Positions 4,584 to 8,567 of a DNA stretch of 8,567 nucleotides are shown here, piece by piece. The stretch comes from Candidatus Binatota bacterium (lineage in GTDB: Bacteria; Desulfobacterota; Binatia; Bin18). How positions within the stretch are numbered: position 1 is the first letter of the stretch; each line of letters begins with the position of its first letter. A program made the position numbers and the translations under genes. Where the stretch lies: NCBI GenBank assembly GCA_011523315.1, contig WTHE01000295.1, positions 1 through 8,567 of the forward strand, written 5' to 3'. The notes beneath the pieces are model-generated. The model was not told where the DNA came from and did not search any database. It saw only the letters and a list, made by a program, of their open reading frames with translations.

Positions 4584-6070
4584 GATACGACGACGAGAGT
4601 TTGACCGACCTAGACATGCCGCAGCGCGGACGGCGGCCGCGGCGGCGCTGGACCGGGACGGGGGGGCAACGGGAGCGGGCGGCCGCGGGATTGCCCCAGG
4701 CGGTCTTCAAAATCACCAGCTATAGCCACAGCGCCGGGGCGGTATGGAATCGCTTTGACTACATCACCCGCGAAGGCGAGGTGGAGGCCGAAGGGCCGAA
4801 CGGGGAACTGCTCGACCAGGAGGAGCTAGAGCAGGTGCTTGAGGGCTGGAATCGAGAGACGGAGGAGGGGAAGGGACGGCGGTTTGCCATGGCCTCCTTT
4901 GTGAGTTTTCCCCAGGGCGTAGACGAAGAGAAGGCGACCGAGGCGGCGCGGCAGTTCTTCCGCGAGGCGTTCGCCGACAATCACGATTACGTCTTTGCCG
5001 CCCACCGAGACACCGACTATTTCCACGTCCATGTGGTCGTGCAGGCGGCGGGCCATGACGGGAAGCAATTACGGATAGGCCGGGAGGACATTCAAGACTT
5101 GCGGATGCTGTTCGCGGAGAAAGCAGCGGAGCAGGGGATTGAATTAGACGCCTCGCCCCGCTGGGCGCGCGGGGCGGAAAAGGAGCGGACGGCCGGGGCG
5201 GCCGTCGAGGGAATGCTGAGGCGGTGGAGCCGGCCGGAGCTGGAGTTAGCCGGGGCGGTTCTTCCGTCACCCACCCGGCGGGAGCAGTTGGAAGCGCTGA
5301 TAGAGGTCCGGCGGGGCCGAGACCCGGAGGCCGACGTGTCGCCCCTGGAGTACGCGCGGGCGGCGGAACATTTAATGGCGCACGCCGGCGCGCTAGAGGA
5401 GAACGCGGAGAAGGGGCGGGCCATGAAATCCGCGATCCAGCTTGCGCGGTTCGGGTTGCAGCAAAGCCAGGCCCCGGATTGCCCGGCCGCCGAAGGCGCG
5501 GCGGTCGAGCAGGTGGCCGGGGCGGTTGATAAGGACGTGGGGAGGGCTATCGGAGAGCTAGGGACGGAGCCGGGCGTGCAGCGGGAGGCGCGCGAGGCGC
5601 GGCGGCCGTTGGCGGAGCAATTAGCCGCGCACCGCCCCACCCCGGCGCGGCGCTGGTCGAGGGAGGCGGCGCGGCCGGGACCGTGGGATGCGTGCCAGGC
5701 GTTGGAGTATGCAAAGACGGCCGGGAAGGCCGCCGTACAGCTCGGGGAGTTGAAGACCGACCCGGACAGGGTGGCGGCGGTCGAGGGGGCGGTACAGCTT
5801 GCGCGGTTCGCGTGGGAGCTGGCGCGCAAAGACCAGGGGCGGCCCGAGGAGCGCGCCCACGCGCGGGAGATTATCGACAAAACCGAGCGCTCGCTGCGGT
5901 TCTCCATTAAGGAGATTGAAGACCCCCAGGCGCAGAAAAAGGCGATCCAGGCGCGCCAACGGCTCTACAAAGCCGGGGTGCAGGAATACCGCCAGGAGCG
6001 CCAGGCCGCGCGGGACCGCGAGCGGGGGCGGGCGCGGGAAAAGGACACCGGGCCGGAGCGGGAGCTGTAA
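4580..6070 (+). CDS. MOBP-type relaxase / mobilization nuclease
   Basis: The 496-aa protein has its relaxase domain in about residues 40-200. Motif I is the stretch AVWNRFDYITREGEVE, where Tyr61 is the best candidate for the nucleophile that attaches to the 5' end of the cut strand; Tyr48 is an alternative. A strand with FVSFPQGVD (107-115) matches the SFPxG region of VirD2/MOBP enzymes. Motif III is HRDTDYFHVHVVV, with His142, His149 and His151 as the metal-binding triad. Residues 200-496 are charged, Ala/Glu/Arg-rich and helical, likely coiled coil, with no helicase or primase motif. The start overlaps mobC by 4 nt and AGGAGG (4564-4569) precedes it. Known role: nicking oriT and leading the strand into the recipient through a secretion channel supplied by another element. 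The subfamily cannot be assigned by eye. Confidence 0.92.
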   Translation: MRYDDESLTDLDMPQRGRRPRRRWTGTGGQRERAAAGLPQAVFKITSYSHSAGAVWNRFDYITREGEVEAEGPNGELLDQEELEQVLEGWNRETEEGKGRRFAMASFVSFPQGVDEEKATEAARQFFREAFADNHDYVFAAHRDTDYFHVHVVVQAAGHDGKQLRIGREDIQDLRMLFAEKAAEQGIELDASPRWARGAEKERTAGAAVEGMLRRWSRPELELAGAVLPSPTRREQLEALIEVRRGRDPEADVSPLEYARAAEHLMAHAGALEENAEKGRAMKSAIQLARFGLQQSQAPDCPAAEGAAVEQVAGAVDKDVGRAIGELGTEPGVQREAREARRPLAEQLAAHRPTPARRWSREAARPGPWDACQALEYAKTAGKAAVQLGELKTDPDRVAAVEGAVQLARFAWELARKDQGRPEERAHAREIIDKTERSLRFSIKEIEDPQAQKKAIQARQRLYKAGVQEYRQERQAARDRERGRAREKDTGPEREL

Positions 6071-6153
6071 GGGGCGGGATTCGGCCGAGGCGGCGTTTTG
6101 CCTAATTATTTAAGGTGGGGTGTCGCCAAGACGCCGGCAGGACGGCCCCGGTC

Positions 6154-6299
6154 CGGCCTGATCCAGGCCCCGCGGCGGAGTTCCGGACATTCCGCCGCCT
6201 AAAATTATTCGGGGGGCCATTCCCCAAAAATCCCACGACCTTTACCCTTCGGGCGGTCGAGATCGTCCCGTACCGGGCAACTGAGCGGGCCGTTTTTTT
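6154..6299. repeat. Long dispersed intergenic repeat, copy 2
   Basis: This is the partner of 1002-1144: identical over the first 32 nt, then matching blocks in the same order, ending in seven T (6293-6299). This copy also has GGCGGA (6174-6179) and TCCGCC (6191-6196), a hairpin that copy 1 has lost or never had. It begins 84 nt after the relaxase stop, so it may also serve as that operon's 3' region. Confidence 0.75.
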
Positions 6300-6327
6300 G
6301 CATTCCATGGAAAATTGACCCCCCGGT

Positions 6328-6355
6328 CGGGGATTCCGCTAAGGCGAGATCCCCG
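6328..6355. repeat. REP-like palindromic element, degenerate copy 3
   Basis: CGGGGAT (6328-6334) and ATCCCCG (6349-6355) form a 7-bp stem, with internal TTCCGCT and GCGAG shared with the copies at 511 and 882. The loop differs. Confidence 0.65.
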
Positions 6356-6357
6356 GC

Positions 6358-6446
6358 GCTTCCCCTTCCAGGCCCCGGACGGCCGGCGGCCGGACCGGCC
6401 ACCAGGCCGAAGAATCCGCGCGTCGCGCGCGGGCGGTGAAACCGGG
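6358..6446. repeat. Dispersed repeat D, copy 2
   Basis: The ends match 2744-2848: GCTTCCCCTTCCAGG at the left, and CCAGGCCGA..AATCCGCGCGTCGCGCGCGGGCGG at the right, of which the CGCGCGGGCGG part is identical. The middle differs. It is flanked by REP-like units at 6328-6355 and 6481-6506. In this copy it lies before the gene rather than after it. Confidence 0.6.
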
Positions 6447-6480
6447 TCGGAAACAGGACGGCCCTATGGGCCGGGGAGGG

Positions 6481-6506
6481 CGGGGATTCCCTACCGGAGA
6501 TCCCCG
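6481..6506. repeat. REP-like palindromic element, degenerate copy 4
   Basis: CGGGGAT (6481-6487) and ATCCCCG (6500-6506) form a 7-bp stem around TCCCTACCGGAG. The arms match the other copies while the loop differs, which indicates that the stem is the conserved part. Confidence 0.65.
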
Positions 6507-6662
6507 CGGGAGGAGATCGAGGGGACGTGGCCCCGGCGGGCAGGCTATCGCCGGCCCCACGCGGCCGCAGAATATCACTTCACCAGGCCCCCCGGCTTCG
6601 CGCGGGCGTCCCGGTCAAGCTCCTCGGCTTCGCCCCCCCCGCACCCGCGCCAGAACCGCTCC

Positions 6663-6702
6663 GCGAACCTGTCCCGGCTGCTCTCTGTGGGCGGCTCCAG
6701 GG
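6663..6702. repeat. Degenerate third copy of the AACCTGTC repeat
   Basis: GCGAACCTGTCCCGGCTGCT followed after about 10 nt by GCGGCTCCAGGG parallels 1641-1679 (GGAAACCTGTCACGTTTGCT, then GCAGCTCCAGGG). Its distance to the downstream leader is similar: GCTCCA to GTCCGA is 57 nt here and 74 nt at ardC. Confidence 0.55.
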
Positions 6703-6737
6703 CCGGCCTACCGCTACGCTCCAGGAGGGGGCGGGGC

Positions 6738-6834
6738 TTTTTTTCTTCCTGTCCGAAGTTTGGGTGAGAACAGGCAGAAAAAAATGTTTGTTTGGCAACC
6801 AAAAACCACACCGCGAGAGAAAGGAGCAAAGAGA
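6738..6834 (+). promoter_or_regulatory. Conserved leader upstream of the 155-aa gene
   Basis: A run of seven T (6738-6744), GTCCGA (6751-6756), GGGTGAGAAC (6762-6771) and AAAAAAAT (6778-6785) reproduce the ardC leader in order and nearly in spacing. The ribosome site AAAGGAG (6820-6826) lies 8 nt before the ATG. The part between the A-run and the ribosome site differs from the ardC copy. Confidence 0.6.
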
Positions 6835-7302
6835 ATGCGATATGTATCAATAGCGTACCGGGGGGCTGTTCGGGGGCGCGTGGCCGTGGATATCAAAGAC
6901 GGGTACGGGCAGACGGTCGCCACGGCGACCCACACAGACGGGGCGGGTCAGGTCGTCCTTCCGAGCGGGATAACCCCGGCGGAGGCGGACGAGCTGGTAG
7001 GGCAGATTGTGGGCTTCCGGCGGCGGGAGCGGGCCGCCTACAAGGCCGACCTCGGGACGCCCGACGAGGGGCCGGTGTGGACGGTGATCGGTGGATACGA
7101 CGACGACGAGGGGGAGTCTATCTTTCATATTCACGCGCAGGACGTGGAAGACCTTTCCGTTAAGATTCACCAGGCGAAAATTCTCTATGATTGGGTGGTG
7201 GCCCAGGACACACCCACAGCGGCTTTGCGCGAGGCTGAGATTATTCCGTCCCACTTTCGGACGATTGCCATCTTCGAGGGGGCGCTGGTCAGCAAGGTAT
7301 AG
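6835..7302 (+). CDS. Hypothetical acidic 155-aa protein, cargo of the second cassette
   Basis: I do not recognise the family. The ATG at 6835 is chosen because AAAGGAG is 8 nt upstream; the frame is open further left but without a ribosome site. Residues 1-45 look like beta strands (MRYVSIAYRG, GRVAVDIKDG, TVATATHTDG, GQVVLPSG). Then come a helix PAEADELVGQIVGFRRRERAAY, an acidic turn GGYDDDEGES (about 85-94), and IFHIHAQDVEDLSVKIHQAKILYDWVV. The protein has no cysteine, no membrane segment and a clear acidic excess (about 23 Asp/Glu against 15 Lys/Arg). Codons such as ATA, GTA and ATT are more frequent at its start than in the neighbours. Its leader and terminator are copies of those around ardC. 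This suggests co-regulation and possibly an anti-defence or establishment role, which is inference only. Confidence 0.82.
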   Translation: MRYVSIAYRGAVRGRVAVDIKDGYGQTVATATHTDGAGQVVLPSGITPAEADELVGQIVGFRRRERAAYKADLGTPDEGPVWTVIGGYDDDEGESIFHIHAQDVEDLSVKIHQAKILYDWVVAQDTPTAALREAEIIPSHFRTIAIFEGALVSKV

Positions 7303-7326
7303 AGCGGGACGCGGGAGGAGGACATC

Positions 7327-7352
7327 AGGGAGGCTTCGGCCTCCCTTTTTTT
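7327..7352 (+). terminator. Rho-independent terminator, copy 2
   Basis: AGGGAGGC (7327-7334), TTCG, GCCTCCCT (7339-7346) and seven T (7346-7352) are identical to 2946-2971, including the preceding ACATC. It ends transcription from the 155-aa gene and faces a reverse-strand gene whose stop codon starts 10 nt further on. Confidence 0.92.
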
Positions 7353-7361
7353 GGCGCGCGC

Positions 7362-8273
7362 CTAGCGCTCTAATTCAATTTCTTTCGAGCGTTCGCGCGA
7401 GATGGGCCGCTCCTGGGCGGCCACTTCCGCGCGGATCGTCTCTAGGAGCTTCCACGCCTTCGCCCGCTCCGCTGGGTCTTCCAGCGCCGCGATCCGCTCT
7501 TCCACGGCGGGATTGCGGGCCACGGCGGCCGGTGACGGGAGAGCGGTGACAACATGGGAGTCTGTAGGGCCGTCCGTGTCGCGGGCGCGGTCGATTCGGT
7601 ACTCCTGAGACGGCGGGAGGCGGCTTGCTACGCGTTCCGCTTCCGCCGGCGTTGAGACCACCTGGAAAGAGCCACCGGCCGCTTCGGTAGGGCCTGGCGT
7701 CTCTAGGTCATAGCGGCGGGACGGTTCGGATTGTTCGCGGGCGGCCTTTTGGGCGGCCATGATTTCCGGCATGGTGGCCACCCGACAAATGGCGTCTTGC
7801 CACCGTTCATCAGCCGCGCCGCGCGTCCCATACACCCGAATTTCCCTCTGATTCTCTGGCGGCTCCCGTGGCGGCTCAACCTCAGTCACTGTGACCCACC
7901 ACCCCCGCGCGGCTTCGATGGTGTCGCCAGGAGAGACGGCCCCTTCACGGGTCAGAATCCGCCGGGTGAGTTCCCGTGGCTCGTCTGGGTCGGAGAGAGT
8001 GGAGTCCTCCCGGGCGGGGGCGGCGGATTGCTTCGGCGCAGCTTCCTCCCCCCGCGAAAACCAGGCCCCGGCCCGCTCCTTGAAGGTCTGCCAGCGGCCC
8101 TGCTGGGGGGTGGAGTCGTGTTCGGTGGCTTTGGGCATGATCGTCTCCTTTTCTCTGTCACGGGCGCGGGCTTCGCGTTCGGCCCACTCCTCAGCAGACA
8201 GGGGCCGGTGGGCAGGGTGTTGGGGGTTGCAGCTCCCGATATGCTGGACACCACAAACTATACAACCGTCCAT
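7362..8273 (-). CDS. Hypothetical protein with N-terminal Cys/His motif, two possible starts
   Basis: I do not recognise this 303-aa protein. From the first ATG (8273), residues 1-22 hold Cys4-x2-Cys7, His11, Cys15 and His19/His22, a possible small zinc site, followed by a charged helix (27-43). The rest is hydrophilic and probably modular. It includes GDTIEAARGWWVTVTEVEPP (116-135), an IRVYGTRG..ERWQDAI region, SFQVVSTPAEAERVASRLPP, and a charged C-terminal helix (VEERIAALEDPAERAKAWKL onward). AAAGGAG precedes the 8273 start, but Met46 (8138) also has AAAAGGAG 6-7 nt upstream, giving a 258-aa form without the Cys/His part. There is no signal peptide or membrane segment. It follows the partial gene at 8296 by 22 nt in the same direction, so they are probably an operon. 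It converges on the second terminator. Confidence 0.75.
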   Translation of the reverse strand: MDGCIVCGVQHIGSCNPQHPAHRPLSAEEWAEREARARDREKETIMPKATEHDSTPQQGRWQTFKERAGAWFSRGEEAAPKQSAAPAREDSTLSDPDEPRELTRRILTREGAVSPGDTIEAARGWWVTVTEVEPPREPPENQREIRVYGTRGAADERWQDAICRVATMPEIMAAQKAAREQSEPSRRYDLETPGPTEAAGGSFQVVSTPAEAERVASRLPPSQEYRIDRARDTDGPTDSHVVTALPSPAAVARNPAVEERIAALEDPAERAKAWKLLETIRAEVAAQERPISRERSKEIELER

Positions 8274-8295
8274 ACTCTTCTCCTTTCAGGCCGTT

Positions 8296-8567
8296 TCAGG
8301 CGCGCTTCCGTTCTTCCCCCCTCCCCGGAAAAAGCGCGCCGTGGACGGGTTCAAAGGTTTCCTCAGTCGGGGCAATGGTGGACGGGTCAGGGGACAAGTC
8401 TATGGATTTCGCCAGCTCCTTGACGGTTTCTTGCGCCAGGCTCGAGAACTCGCGGGGGGCTTTCAGGGGCGGGATAGGAGGAGCGTCAAGGACGCGCTTA
8501 GTAAACCACCGCTCCGTATAATAACGGACCTTGTTAGCGAGGACCGGGCGGGTGGTTTCCTTGAAGA
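8296..8567 (-). CDS. Partial hypothetical CDS, C-terminal 89 residues
   Basis: The frame read on the minus strand from 8565 stays open for 89 codons and ends with TGA at 8298-8296; the start lies beyond the window. The visible part begins FKETTRPVLANKVRYYTERW, continues FTKRVLDAPPIPPLKAP and SSLAQETVKELAKSIDLSPD, and ends FPGRGEERKRA. The first half looks like an ordered helix with aromatic residues, and the second like a linker and polar tail. Its composition is normal for a real protein and unlike the Arg/Gly/Pro shadows in other frames. It lies 22 nt upstream of the 303-aa gene, which suggests one transcript. I cannot assign a family from this fragment. Confidence 0.7.
   Translation of the reverse strand, partial: FKETTRPVLANKVRYYTERWFTKRVLDAPPIPPLKAPREFSSLAQETVKELAKSIDLSPDPSTIAPTEETFEPVHGALFPGRGEERKRA

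Larger units (their letters stand above)
6071..6834. other. 764-bp non-coding, repeat-rich block between relaxase and the 155-aa gene
   Basis: No supported gene is present; open frames that extend the 6835 gene upstream to 6436 have no ribosome site and shadow-like composition. The block holds the long dispersed repeat (6154-6299), REP-like units (6328-6355, 6481-6506), repeat D (6358-6446), a degenerate AACCTGTC repeat (6663-6702) and the leader (6738-6834). An additional short hairpin is CGGCCC-TAT-GGGCCG (6459-6473). Apart from repeat D and extra REP units, the order matches 882-1809 upstream of ardC. Confidence 0.7.

Noticed and set aside
5092..5907. A 271-codon reverse open frame inside the relaxase gene
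   Set aside because: Ser/Ala/Arg-rich antisense shadow of the relaxase tail, with no start signals; the relaxase frame has catalytic motifs and translational coupling to mobC.
7731..8423. A 230-codon forward open frame opposite the 303-aa gene
   Set aside because: No ribosome site and a Gly/Pro/Leu-rich composition; it also crosses the stop and intergenic gap of the reverse-strand genes, both of which have better signals.

Overview
This window reads as part of a GC-rich bacterial mobile replicon, most likely a mobilizable plasmid or an integrated relative of one. The evidence is a MOBP-type relaxase overlapping a MobC-type accessory gene, an origin-of-transfer-like sequence just upstream of them, an ArdC antirestriction protein, and a short DNA-binding protein that resembles half of a plasmid replication initiator and sits beside 10-bp iteron-like repeats. 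The host cannot be named from the sequence. High GC, strong Shine-Dalgarno sites and an IncP/Ti-like nic sequence suggest a Gram-negative, perhaps proteobacterial host, but this is inference. No type IV secretion, coupling-protein, partition or resistance gene is visible.

Layout, left to right. Positions 110-785 hold two small forward genes of unknown function, each with a Cys/His putative metal site; the second is flanked by two identical 32-nt palindromic repeats. Positions 786-1809 are about 1 kb of non-coding DNA full of hairpins and repeats, leading into ardC (1810-2703). An intrinsic terminator (2946-2971) follows. Converging on it is a reverse-strand gene (2983-3618) encoding an HTH plus winged-helix-like protein, with 10-bp direct repeats and a palindrome over its likely promoter. 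Positions 3701-4145 are a G-rich intergenic region with a G-quadruplex motif and a candidate oriT. The mobC-relaxase pair occupies 4146-6070. Positions 6071-6834 are a second repeat-rich non-coding block leading to an unknown acidic 155-aa protein (6835-7302) and a second copy of the same terminator. A reverse-strand operon of unknown genes (7362-8273 and a partial one from 8296) closes the window.

The most notable structure is that the two non-coding blocks are degenerate copies of one another. Each carries a 143-146 bp element, a repeat with the core AACCTGTC, and a T-run/GTCCGA/GGGTGAGAAC leader just before the gene. Each gene is followed by the same stem-loop terminator, and each terminator faces a reverse-strand gene whose stop lies about 10 nt beyond the T-run. 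One cassette carries ardC and the other carries the unknown 155-aa protein. This suggests a duplicated expression frame with exchanged cargo and makes the unknown gene a candidate anti-defence or establishment function.

The inferred nick lies on the minus strand and would send the sequence left of position 4042 into the recipient first, with the relaxase genes last. ardC would then lie in the leading region, with the incoming strand as its transcription template.
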